Assembly (NCBI GenBank): GCA_012295275.1
Contig: CM022677.1
Span: forward strand, 17,785,940-17,795,939
Origin: Chrysomallon squamiferum
Lineage: Eukaryota; Mollusca; Gastropoda; Neomphalida; Peltospiridae
DNA: 10,000 nt
Direction: 5' to 3'
A program made the translations under genes and the position numbers. Each line of letters begins with the position of its first letter. Position 1 is the first letter of the stretch. The notes under the pieces are model-generated. The model ran no database searches and was not told where the DNA came from. It saw only the letters and a program-made list of their open reading frames with translations. This document shows, piece after piece, positions 1 through 7,166 of the stretch.

Positions 1-350
1 AAATAGGTATGTAGACAAATCAACTGACTGATAATGTTCAGTGACTAACATACTAACGGTAAACAAAGTAAAATAAGTAATTAATTTGTAAATTGCGCAA
101 TGAAATATTTTAGTGGAATAGTTCACAGCTGACGGTTTCGTTACAAAAATCAGGTAAAATAAATGTAACAGGTCATTCGTGCAACTAGATGCATTTGCGA
201 GATCGTAAACAGTTTCTTGTTGTTTCATTTCTTTTATGTCTTCGTAATTCTGCAACAGAACTTTTCAAGCTTTCGCGTAATGTTAAGAGATAAATAAAAC
301 AAAAATGCATATAACCGAAAACAAGAAGAACTGTATTTACTTATAGCTTC
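1..350. other. Unassigned AT-rich sequence
   Basis: No open frame, splice-bounded exon, RNA gene or repeat is recognised in this stretch. It has ordinary complexity and only scattered CpG. Confidence 0.5.
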
Positions 351-364
351 GGGCAAAGGTTTTG

Positions 365-455
365 TTTTGTTGTTGTTGTTTTTTTAATCTTTTGTTGTTG
401 TTTTTTTCATTTTTTCTTTCATTTTTTTTTCTTAAAAAAAACAACAACAACAAAA
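365..455. repeat. Foldback with perfect 21-bp arms
   Basis: Positions 365-385 (TTTTG, three GTT-type units, then T7) are the exact reverse complement of 435-455. The 49-base spacer is itself T-rich. The surrounding region, about 361-505, is purine-poor on the left and A-rich on the right, so pairing could extend imperfectly. It can form a stem-loop, but its low complexity makes microsatellite drift a sufficient explanation. Confidence 0.7.
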
Positions 456-650
456 AACCAGCAACAAAAAAACAATGAAAGAAAAAGAAAATTAAAACAA
501 CACGAAAAAAGAAATGATAAGAAACATATATCTGTTTATTAAACGACTGAGAACGTTGCAGATGGTATCAAAAATCAAATATAGAAGAAAACAATTATTT
601 TTATGGTGTATTGTAAAATTAAGTTTAAAATTGTTACTATAACAACAGAT

Positions 651-661
651 ACTACTACTAT

Positions 662-697
<36 letters not shown>
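651..697. repeat. (TAC)n microsatellite
   Basis: There are about 15 near-perfect TAC/ACT trinucleotide units. They account for the poly-Thr and poly-Ser open frames around 492-800, which are not credible genes. Confidence 0.9.
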
Positions 698-739
698 AGC
701 TATTATACAACTACCATTACAGTTGTATGTAGCACTAGT

Positions 740-965
740 TGTTGCTGTAATAGTATATGTGTTATGTTGCTGTAGTAATTGTTGTTTTGTTGTTTCGTGA
801 TAGTAGTAGTTGCTGTTGTTATTGTTGTTGTTGTTGTTGTTGTTGTGATAGTAGTAGCTGTTGTTGTTGCTGTTGTTTTGTTTGTATTTTTTCTATTGTT
901 TTGTTGTTGTTGTTGTTTTTGTTTGTTGTTGGTGTTGTTTTTGTTTTTGTTTGTTGTTGTTGGTA
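740..965. repeat. Degenerate (GTT)n low-complexity tract
   Basis: About 225 bases are dominated by GTT/TTG with interspersed GTAGTAG and GCTGTT variants. They yield Cys/Val/Leu-rich or Asn/Thr/Gln-rich translations on the two strands with no conserved features. Confidence 0.9.
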
Positions 966-1019
966 TTATCGCATTTATAGTTTTATATTTAAACAAGAAA
1001 AAGAAAAAAAAAAAATTAA

Positions 1020-1187
1020 GTACAAACTTCGTAACCTAATGTAGAGGTATGCCGTTCGTTTTTCCAGAGTGATGCTTTCTTTCTGATGGGAGGAATTTAC
1101 TAAAGCGAAATATATCCGCTTACACGTTCCGGATTTTAGAAGTTGTTTACAAAATTGCCTCGTGCAGTGTTTGAACAAAATTCAGAT
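1020..1187 (+). promoter_or_regulatory. Promoter and 5' UTR region of the C11orf98-like gene
   Basis: This stretch sits between simple repeats and the candidate first exon. It is less AT-rich, holds several CpG dinucleotides, and has no microsatellite. An ETS-type TTCCGG (CCGGAA on the other strand) lies at 1127-1132, about 55 bases upstream of the ATG, a position typical of housekeeping promoters. No TATA box is clear. Direction and start site are inferred from the gene. Confidence 0.4.
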
Positions 1188-1226
1188 ATGGGTTTGTTTC
1201 GTTTAATGAGCAACAGGAAGAAAACA
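1188..1226 (+). other. C11orf98: Candidate first coding exon of the C11orf98-like gene
   Basis: The ATG has G at -3 and G at +4 and opens a 13-codon frame (MGLFRLMSNRKKT) ending in phase 0 at ACA|GTATGT. This matches the phase-0 start of exon 2 at 2842. The first two residues, M-G, and the basic end fit the start of the human protein as recalled, but the conserved GKINRPR-type segment is not visible. The true first exon could therefore lie elsewhere, or this lineage has diverged at its N-terminus. A CpG-containing promoter-like stretch directly upstream supports the choice. Confidence 0.5.
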
Positions 1227-2336
1227 GTATGTTTTTTGTGTATTTTAAGTAAATAACCTTTTATAATTTTAATAAACTAAGTAATTATTCCAGATGTACT
1301 TTGTTGATAAATTAATATATTGTACGATAGTTATTTCGATCGACAACGTGGTTTTTCTTCTGTGTTTGCATTTCCGTAAATTTCTAAGGAGCACAGATAA
1401 CTATTAATTAATCTGTCAAACCAAATTAAAGATATTAGTTTACGTTTGACTTTTTAATATATTTTTTTAAATCGTTGTTAGATAAATAATTGTTAATTAT
1501 TAAATATAAACCTAACTTGTTGAACGTTTTTACTACAGTAATAATGAATTTCTGAAACCATATATGATATAACTTAAAAGTTCCTCTTTACGTATTTTTA
1601 GATCAAACGTAATTACATATATCTTAAAATCAGTAATTTAATTTTCTTTGCCATTTTCATGATTTTTGTTATCTTCAGTGCCAGTTTGTTAAATCTTGAG
1701 CTTCTGTCTTATTTATTTGTTTTATTTTTCTACCTGTCTATTTTAGTATAAGTATGTATTTCTCTATTTATTCTGAAATGTTTACCTGCTGTAAGTTTAA
1801 ATCTGTAGCTTGAATATACATGATAAAAGTAATATATCATTAAATAACAAAATTTCCATTCTACACAGTGTTTATGATTAGTTCATCAAATGCTGTTTTG
1901 TCCATTTTTCTGTTCATGGGGGTGTAATTATAATAATATTTCTGCCTGCTATAATTATGATAAAGTCATCAGTACGATATACAGGCAGCATCATTTGACC
2001 TTCTTTATTATATCAGTATTAAGATTATAACTTTATAAAATTGATGACTAATATTAATTAAGATATAATTACAATAATATTTAATATTATTTATTTATTA
2101 TTAAATTAGTAGTAGTAGTAGTATAGGGAACTAGTATTACTATTAGTAGAAGTGGTACTGATACTACTGCACTTTATTGTTTTACTAGATATGCTAGTAG
2201 TAATAGCCATGACAGTTATTATCATCATTATTATTGCTGTTTACACATATGTCTGTAATATTATTTTAGTTGCTATCAAGAGATATTGACTTTTGCTTAT
2301 GTCTGTCTGTCTGTCCTATCTTTTGGTCTAATTTTT

Positions 2337-2367
<31 letters not shown>

Positions 2368-4410
2368 CATTATATGCCTATGAGTTATTCAGTAAATCTC
2401 CATCTTTCCATTTATTATTGTCATTATTATTTATCATTATTACTGTTGTTGTTGTTATTACTATTTTAAATTGTATTATTATTATTATGGGAAAAAGAAA
2501 GCTAAGAAATATAAACACCACACAATTAGCTGTTGTTATTTTTATTATTAATGTTGTCATTTATTCTTATTTATTATTGTTGTTGCTGTTATTATTATTA
2601 TTATTACAGAATAAAGAAGCTCAGAAATATAAACAGGATTATCTGTTGTTTTTATTATTAATATTGTCATTTACTTTTATTTATTATTGTTTCTGTTATT
2701 ATTATCATTATTACCAAAAAAGGAAGCTAAGAAATCTAAACATCACAGAATTAGCTTCTTTTTTCTTTTTTTTAATTATTGTTGTCATTATTCTTCTTAT
2801 TTATTTATTTATTATTATTGTTGTTGTTGTTATTATTACAGAATAAAGAAGCTAAGAAGTACAAACACCACAGAATCAAAAAAGCTGAAATAAAAAAGCG
2901 AAAAGGAACAAAAGTGATCGAACTTGAACACATGGAACTGCTCAGCAAGGAGCAACTGAAGAATAAAACGTGAGAACAGATCTGCATAACATTAACATAA
3001 ATTTGCATATTTAATAAACGTGGTGTAAATTTTAAAATAACGTCACATGATACAGTGGGTCATTGACGTGCACTGATTCGACTTTACGGCAGAAACTCCG
3101 TGAATCATTTTAAAAATAAAGATTTTGACTCGAAGCTGAGTAGTGTAAATTTATACATCATGGGTGAACTTGTGTGTTAGCAGAAGACAATGTTGTTACG
3201 TGGCGTTTGTCAGAGAGAGGCAGTGTTGCTTGGATACCGCATGTTTTATTTATATCCACTTTTGTGACTTTTTTAACCCTTCAGTATGGCTCTGTTTTGT
3301 TTTTACATGGATTAGTTCTATTTCTAGATATATATGTCTGACTTTAGGGTGTTTTAGGTTATGTAAGTGACTTAGAATATGGTAATTCTGATTTGTATCA
3401 AAAAAATTGCCATATGTCTGTCTGTATGGACAAATCTCTAATGGACATTAATCTCAAGGATCCTATGTATATAAATGAATTTGAATACTTAATAGTATGA
3501 CATACAGTTTAGTTTAAATAACTTTGTGATGCTTTAATAAAATTTTGACATTTAAGAAATTTTACACCTTCTTTAAATGTATTTAAATAATATTTATAAA
3601 TTTTCAGGATAATTGCATTGTCTTTATTAAATTTATTTACGGTTCAGAATATATTTGTAATAATATTTAAATACACGTGCCAAACATTTAAATTAATTTT
3701 CATAATATTCAAATAAAAAAAACAGCCATGTTTTAATGTTTAGTGAATTTTATAACAGAATCTAGTGTATAACTATTTGTTAAATACTCAAAAAGAAACA
3801 TTATTTTATTTTTCAATGTTTTTATTATTATTATTATTATTATTATTTATTACCTGATGATATTATTTTATTTAGTTTATATTTTTATTTTATTTTTTAA
3901 GTTTAATAAAAAAATGTTCTTTTAACAGTAAAAATGTACATAGTAATATCACAGTGTCTGGTAAAAGGAGGAGAAAAATGCTCAAAAGACTGAGGCACCA
4001 GGAAAGAACAAGAGTATCGGATGCAATGGAAGGTATTTATTTTTTTTTTTTTTTTTTTTTTCCCCAGTTTAGAAACAAAAATCAGCCCTTTTATTATTTA
4101 TTTTTTTTAGTTGAACTTTTTACTGAAGTAGAAAATACTATTATTATTATTATTTTAATCTATATGTAATGAGTAAGACCTTTTTCTTTTTATATTATTT
4201 ATTTGTTACTTTTGTCAAACCATGTTATATAAGTATGATGCAAATGTAAATATATATTTATTTCTATTTCTATATAAATATATATATTTTTATTTTTTTT
4301 ATTATTTTTTTGCAGTTGAAGCTAGTAAAACAAATAAATCTAAGAAAAAGGGAGATAAATCTGTACCAGCGGAAGACATTGAAATGTCTGAAGACAAAGA
4401 AACATCTTGA
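1188..4410 (+). CDS. C11orf98: C11orf98-like small basic protein, four exons
   Basis: Exons are 1188-1226, 2842-2969, 3929-4032 and 4316-4410; introns are GT-AG with phases 0, 2 and 2. The join gives 366 nt, that is 121 residues plus TGA, close to the recalled 123 of human C11orf98. Family evidence lies across exons 3-4: NITVSGKRRRKML (about residues 62-74) against human NITLSGKKRRKLL, then AMEVEA (about 88-93) rebuilt exactly across the exon 3/4 junction. The C-terminus is Lys-rich and then acidic (EDIEMSEDKETS), as in human (DVEMKDLEDES). Exon 2 is a highly basic, probably helical stretch that aligns only weakly. The family has no firmly known biochemical role as far as I know; the basic clusters suggest nuclear or nucleolar residence and RNA or ribosome contact, which is inference. 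There is no signal peptide or membrane segment. The human comparison is from memory, not a computed alignment. Exons 2-4 are well supported, exon 1 only moderately. Confidence 0.8.
2108..2190. repeat. Degenerate AGT/ACT trinucleotide tract
   Basis: Five AGT units are followed by interrupted ACT/AGT units on both strands (GTATTACTATTAGTAG, then GATACTACTGC). The two halves could pair weakly. It lies within intron 1. Confidence 0.7.
2337..2361. repeat. (CA)n microsatellite
   Basis: About twelve CA units are followed by a short TATATA run. A GTCT tetranucleotide run precedes it at 2300-2314. Confidence 0.95.
2400..2880 (+). repeat. Tandem array of acceptor plus exon-2-start units (about 107-125 bp)
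   Basis: The word GCTAAGAAAT, or a one-base variant, recurs at about 2501, 2619, 2726 and 2851, so spacings are 118, 107 and 125. Each copy is preceded by a (TTA)n/(TTG)n tract and followed by an ATTAGCT-like end and a TTGTCATTTATT-like segment. The last copy is the real exon 2. Copy 2 keeps ACAG before 2610 and the codons NKEAQKYK. Copy 1 (TATGGG) and copy 3 (TACCAA) lack the AG. The array therefore covers the exon border itself, not only intronic microsatellite. Confidence 0.85.
2842..2969 (+). other. C11orf98: Coding exon 2 of the C11orf98-like gene
   Basis: The acceptor is TTATTATTACAG before 2842 and the donor is AAAAC|GTGAGA at 2970. The 128-nt exon encodes 42 full codons plus two bases, rich in Lys/Arg/His (KYKHHRIKKAEIKKRKGTK). 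The unspliced frame would stop two bases into the intron (ACG TGA). Splicing to T at 3929 restores Thr and carries the frame into the conserved NITVSGK block. Its first ~35 bases are repeated upstream in intron 1 as degenerate copies. Confidence 0.8.
2970..3928 (+). other. Intron 2 of the C11orf98-like gene
   Basis: This 959-base intron is bounded by GTGAGA and TTTTAACAG. The left third has moderate complexity, including a CRE half-site-like ACGTCA near 3041 and ACGT-containing words near 3065. The right part is very AT-rich and includes a (TTA)n tract at 3821-3848. No further exon or mobile element is recognised. The open frame at 3164-3370 has no conserved features. Confidence 0.7.
3821..3848. 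repeat. (TTA)n microsatellite
   Basis: About nine TTA units lie in intron 2, roughly 80 bases before the exon 3 acceptor. Confidence 0.9.
3929..4032 (+). other. C11orf98: Coding exon 3 of the C11orf98-like gene (conserved core)
   Basis: The acceptor is TTTTAACAG before 3929 and the donor is GAAG|GTATTT at 4033. The 104-nt exon encodes KNVHSNITVSGKRRRKMLKR and continues to SDAME. The N-I-T-x-S-G-K-(K/R)-R-R-K-(L/M)-L core is the strongest family signature in the window. The RRRKMLKR stretch would also serve as a nuclear or nucleolar localisation signal, which is inference. Confidence 0.88.
4033..4315 (+). other. Intron 3 of the C11orf98-like gene with two decoy acceptors
   Basis: The 283-base intron starts GTATTT and ends TTTTTTTGCAG. 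It has a T-run of about 22 bases ending in CCCCAG (AG at 4066-4067), a TTTTTTTTAG at 4109-4110, (TTA)n at 4138-4155, and TA/TTTA-rich sequence. Use of the first decoy would create an immediate in-frame TAG. Use of the second gives an alternative in-frame tail. The conserved reading across 4032/4316 favours the full intron. Confidence 0.75.
4316..4410 (+). other. C11orf98: Terminal coding exon 4 of the C11orf98-like gene
   Basis: The acceptor is TTTTTTTGCAG before 4316. The G left at 4032 plus TT gives Val, so the join reads AMEVEAS, matching human AMEVEAP as recalled. The exon then encodes a Lys/Ser-rich linker (KTNKSKKKGDK) and an acidic tail with a D-I-E-M motif before TGA at 4408-4410. Confidence 0.88.
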
Positions 4411-4625
4411 AAAAAAATAAAAACAAACTCATTAAAAACATAACACAAGATAGAATGAAACAAGAGTTCTTTATTAAAAACCTAGAGAAAAAGTAAATAA
4501 AGTAACCAAGTAAATATATGTTAGATCTGGGGGAAATTTTGCAAATGGAGTAAACATCCAAAGAAGACATTTTACTGAAATTAGATACTGCTCTGTTTCT
4601 GTATGTATGAAAGAACGTGTGTGTG

Positions 4626-4660
<35 letters not shown>

Positions 4661-4762
4661 ATGTACTATACCATAAAAATATTGGGATTTTTATTCCATT
4701 TTATGTTCATTATTACTCAAAAGCCTGCAACTGCATAATTATGTAATATGTCATCTAATAAA
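4411..4762 (+). terminator. 3' UTR with candidate polyadenylation signals
   Basis: AATAAA hexamers follow the TGA at 4416-4421, 4496-4501 and 4757-4762. The first is too close to the stop to be a likely sole signal, so cleavage after the second or third is more plausible. A GT/TA microsatellite (4616-4664) lies between them. The actual end cannot be told without transcript data. Confidence 0.45.
4616..4664. repeat. Compound (GT)n(TA)n(GT)n microsatellite
   Basis: GT units, then about ten TA units, then GT units again. It lies in the presumed 3' UTR or flank of the C11orf98-like gene. Confidence 0.95.
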
Positions 4763-5011
4763 GTTAATAATAATAAATTCTTTGAATTATTTAATTATCA
4801 CCAGTAATGTCTTGCTTCATGGAAACAACAAAAGTTTTGGACATGCAAATGGTTACCTTTTTAATTTGACTGTTACATTTTTGGAAGTGGTAAATAAATT
4901 TGTTTAAATATATGTTACTTTGTTTACTTATATTTTATTATTATTTGCAAAAACATGCCTAATTTGTATTACCCTTGTTAAAAAAGAAACGGAAAAAAAA
5001 TAATAATAATG
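4763..5011. other. Unassigned AT-rich intergenic sequence
   Basis: No gene, RNA or structured repeat is recognised. It ends in a short (TAA)n run directly before the foldback at 5012. Confidence 0.5.
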
Positions 5012-5070
5012 TTAAAGGTAGATAATTCTTGGCAGGAATCTGCTTTAATTCTGGAGTTACCTACCTTTAA
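5012..5070. repeat. Short foldback with TTAAAGGTAG termini
   Basis: TTAAAGGTAG at 5012-5021 is the exact reverse complement of CTACCTTTAA at 5061-5070. The arms continue imperfectly to about 5029 and 5053, with one mismatch and two G-T pairs. The spacer is about 23 bases, so the whole element is 59 bases. It resembles the ends of a very small MITE or a transcribed hairpin. No clear target-site duplication is visible. Confidence 0.6.
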
Positions 5071-5170
5071 TGGGTTTGGTTTCGTAGCCGCAATTCATAA
5101 TTTTAATTCTTTGTCCACATGCAGCCTTTTAGGAATATCATGTAGGATTTATCACAAACGTAGTGTATAA

Positions 5171-5292
5171 ATAGATAGATAGATGACAGACAGACAGACA
5201 GAAATAGAGATGGATAGACAATCACCCAGATAGGAAGTGATAACAGCATAGATTTTTTATATTCATACAAGATGTATATATATATATATATG
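5171..5292. repeat. GATA/GACA tetranucleotide run and (TA)n tract
   Basis: GATA units pass directly into GACA units (5171-5202), then degenerate GATA-like words. A (TA)n run follows at about 5272-5292. Compound GATA/GACA arrays are common in animal genomes. Confidence 0.85.
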
Positions 5293-5309
5293 TGGGTTCT
5301 TTCTTACCA

Positions 5310-5815
5310 ATTAGCTGCAAGTGATCCTTTACACATACCTTCTCATAAACAGCGCAAACAGTACCACAGCTTTAAGTAGCTGGACAGTAAACAGAACTAG
5401 TTGGAACGTGAAATTAAAAAAAAAAAATGGACGTACCGAGAGTGAATCATTATTAAAGATTAATCATACGACAAGAGGTCTAACCGCGGAAGCGTTAATC
5501 AATTCCTGAGAGTACATCTTTTATTTCTTATTATACCAACAGACAGTCGAGAACGATTCATAACACGAAAGTTTGGACACGTCCGAATTACGAGTCACGC
5601 CTAGAAACCGTCTGGATGGAACTCGAGAAGTCCGCTTTCCATATTTAGCCGCGGTTTCGTAAACACTCCGTTTTTTAACCAAGTCTGCGACCGACCGGTT
5701 TAAAGAAAGATGTCACAGATCCTCGAAAATTTCAAAGCCTTCCAGACAGATGATATCGTCTACAGGTCACGTGACTTGTCGTTTGACTTGTGAAGGGTTA
5801 ATTGATTGGTCGATG
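5310..5815. promoter_or_regulatory. CpG-containing block with E-box, CCAAT and ETS-like sites
   Basis: About 500 bases are nearly free of microsatellites and richer in G+C and CpG than their surroundings. Visible sites are an ETS-like GCGGAAGCG (core GGAAG at 5488-5492), the palindromic E-box GTCACGTGAC at 5766-5775, and an inverted CCAAT box (ATTGG at 5805-5809). The order would suit a promoter firing leftward on the minus strand. No coding exon can be assigned with confidence. Confidence 0.35.
5710..5793 (+). CDS. Possible 27-residue small open frame, unrecognised
   Basis: ATG at 5710 has A at -3 and an in-frame TAA just upstream. The 27-codon frame, starting MSQILENFKAFQTDD, has an ordinary mixed composition rather than the simple-repeat composition of other frames here. 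It ends in TGA at 5791. It could be a small ORF, a fragment of an old coding sequence, or chance inside a CpG-richer block. A splice donor ending it earlier (CTACAG|GTCACG) would be weak. No family is recognised. Confidence 0.15.
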   Translation: MSQILENFKAFQTDDIVYRSRDLSFDL

Positions 5816-5822
5816 AAACTGA

Positions 5823-5960
5823 AAAAAAAAAAAAAAATAAAGAAGGAAAATCCTCTTGAATTTGATAAAAAAAAAAAAAAAAAAAAAAAATAAAATAAAT
5901 AAAATTAAGGAACAGGTAGATTTATAATATATAGTAATAATAATAATAATTACAATAAAG
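5823..5960. repeat. Two poly-A tracts and (AAT)n
   Basis: A-runs of about 15 and 23 bases begin at about 5823 and 5868, followed by AAAT-type words and (TAA)n at 5936-5950. They could be tails of old retroposed sequences, but no SINE body with A- and B-box promoter words is visible upstream. Confidence 0.8.
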
Positions 5961-6059
5961 AATTGAATAAATAAATTTGTATAGCACTATCACTATAAAA
6001 ATAAATAAACGAAATTATAAATGCAACAACACCTACACAGTCACATCCTTGATTTTAAA

Positions 6060-6165
6060 TTTAGCTATCTGTTTACTTGCGATAAGAAAGGTTAAAGGTT
6101 ATTGCATTATGACGTCATAAACGTCGTGACGTTTTCGTAGAGACATTGTTACTGGAAAGTCGGTT
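6060..6165 (+). promoter_or_regulatory. Promoter-like block with a palindromic CRE
   Basis: TGACGTCA, the full cAMP-response element bound by CREB/ATF proteins, is at 6110-6117. It is followed by ACGTCG and GTGACGTT within 16 bases, so three ACGTC-type cores cluster in under 30 bases. Such clusters usually lie within 100 bases upstream of a transcription start. An open frame with a strong splice donor follows, suggesting a rightward + strand gene whose remaining exons are not seen. Confidence 0.4.
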
Positions 6166-6167
6166 TT

Positions 6168-6232
6168 ATGGTTTTTATCGTATTTAATGGAATTTATATA
6201 AATTGTGAAATATATATTGGTCTGCCAATAAG
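6168..6232 (+). CDS. Candidate first coding exon, unrecognised protein
   Basis: ATG at 6168 opens 21 codons plus two bases with no stop (MVFIVFNGIYINCEIYIGLP, then I) up to AATAAG|GTAAGA at 6233. That is an almost ideal 5' splice site. It lies about 50 bases downstream of the CRE cluster, where a first exon would be expected. Against it: T at -3 gives poor initiation context, the sequence is hydrophobic and AT-driven, and no later exon of phase 2 is recognised in the window. It could equally be a non-coding first exon. Confidence 0.25.
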
Positions 6233-6235
6233 GTA

Positions 6236-6545
6236 AGAATTTTAATTTTTATATTTATAAAACTATCGCCTATAACGCAGTATAATTATATTGTGTTTTG
6301 CGGATAACTGTTTTGTTTGTTTAATATCGATTTATATTTTGCTACTAATAAAATAACCATTTTATTTGTTGTGTATGTGATTATGTTTAAGATCATACGT
6401 GTACATGTTAGTATACATGCGTATGCATTTAAATGTGTGTTCTTTCTAAAAGTATATTACATATTTCCGTATGTATATATGTACAAATACAGATGTGCAT
6501 ATATATGTGTGTGTGTGTAGGTATGTTTGTTTATTGCCGTGTTCC

Positions 6546-6606
<61 letters not shown>

Positions 6607-6900
6607 TTCTTTTATTTAGTCACTAATTTAATTTTTTTATTTTAAATCTTAATATTTATTTTAATTTTCAAATACGAGAATCTGTTATTCACTTACTTGA
6701 TGTGTTTTTAGACAAGTGTGTAACTATTTCTTTGATGTCCAGACACCCGTACGTCTCTATCGTCCATCATTACTACTATCTGTCTATCAATCATTCCTCC
6801 GTTTATCTGTCCTCACTTTTATGGCGACGTCGTAAACTATCTAATTTGTAAATCAAAACGATTTGAATGGTATTGTTTAAAAATATATATATCATTATCT
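6236..6900. other. Unassigned AT-rich sequence with microsatellites
   Basis: This contains a TG/TA-rich stretch (about 6470-6518) and a long (TTA)n tract (6548-6606). The rest is AT-rich with ordinary complexity. If the donor at 6233 is real, this is the start of its intron. No exon is recognised. Confidence 0.5.
6548..6606. repeat. (TTA)n microsatellite, about 19 units
   Basis: A near-perfect trinucleotide array with a single TTG interruption in the middle. Confidence 0.95.
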
Positions 6901-6914
6901 ATAACTATGATTTT

Positions 6915-7086
6915 TCTCTTTTTCTTTCTTTCTTTCTTTCTGTCTCTGTCTCTCGGTCGCTCTTTCTATCTCTAGCTTATCTCTCTCTCTCTGTCGCTTT
7001 CAGGTTCTGTCAATCGGTCTCCTACAAATAGAGTTATTCTGTTCTTCCTTCTTTCTGTCTCATACACATGTCTACACGCACACACA

Positions 7087-7162
<76 letters not shown>
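6915..7162. repeat. Pyrimidine-rich region ending in (CT)n
   Basis: TTTC units, then TCTG/CTCT variants, mixed pyrimidine sequence, a short (CA)n, and a pure (CT)n of 37 units at 7089-7162. On the other strand it gives an Arg-Glu repeat frame (6972-7196), an artefact of (GA)n. Long CT/GA mirror repeats can form triplex (H-) DNA and act as GAGA-factor sites in some animals; neither is shown here. Confidence 0.9.

Positions 7163-7166
<4 letters not shown>

Larger units (their letters stand above)
1227..2841 (+). other. Intron 1 of the C11orf98-like gene
   Basis: This 1,615-base intron depends on the exon 1 call. From 1227 to about 2090 it is AT-rich without recognised elements. It then contains degenerate (AGT)n (2108-2190), GTCT repeats (2300-2314), a (CA)n tract (2337-2361), and the tandem pseudo-exon array described separately. 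Long open frames here (for example 2286-2846) are translations of TTA/TTG-rich repeats and are not genes. Confidence 0.55.

Noticed and set aside
492-1044. Overlapping open frames on both strands rich in Thr, Ser, Asn, Val or Cys
   Set aside because: They are translations of (TAC)n and (GTT)n tracts; all frames are open because the repeats contain few stops, and no conserved motif is present.
2286-2846. 186-codon + strand open frame, the longest in the window
   Set aside because: It is made of (CA)n, TTA/TTG repeats and the pseudo-exon copies read mainly as Leu/Ile/Val/Tyr; it ends just inside the true exon 2 in a different frame.
3070-3106. Hairpin with TGATTC and ACGG arms in intron 2
   Set aside because: Pairing needs a six-base bulge on one side and the arms are short; not distinguishable from chance.
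3164-3370. 68-codon Cys-rich + strand open frame in intron 2
   Set aside because: It has no family resemblance and no regular cysteine pattern, and it lies within a well-supported intron.
5321-5509. 62-codon + strand open frame in the CpG-containing block
   Set aside because: It begins at GTG rather than ATG and crosses an A-run encoding Lys; no domain is visible and no suitable splice borders were found.
5823-5890. Poly-A tracts as tails of SINE insertions
   Set aside because: No tRNA-like A-box and B-box body or target-site duplication is visible upstream; low-complexity A expansion is enough.
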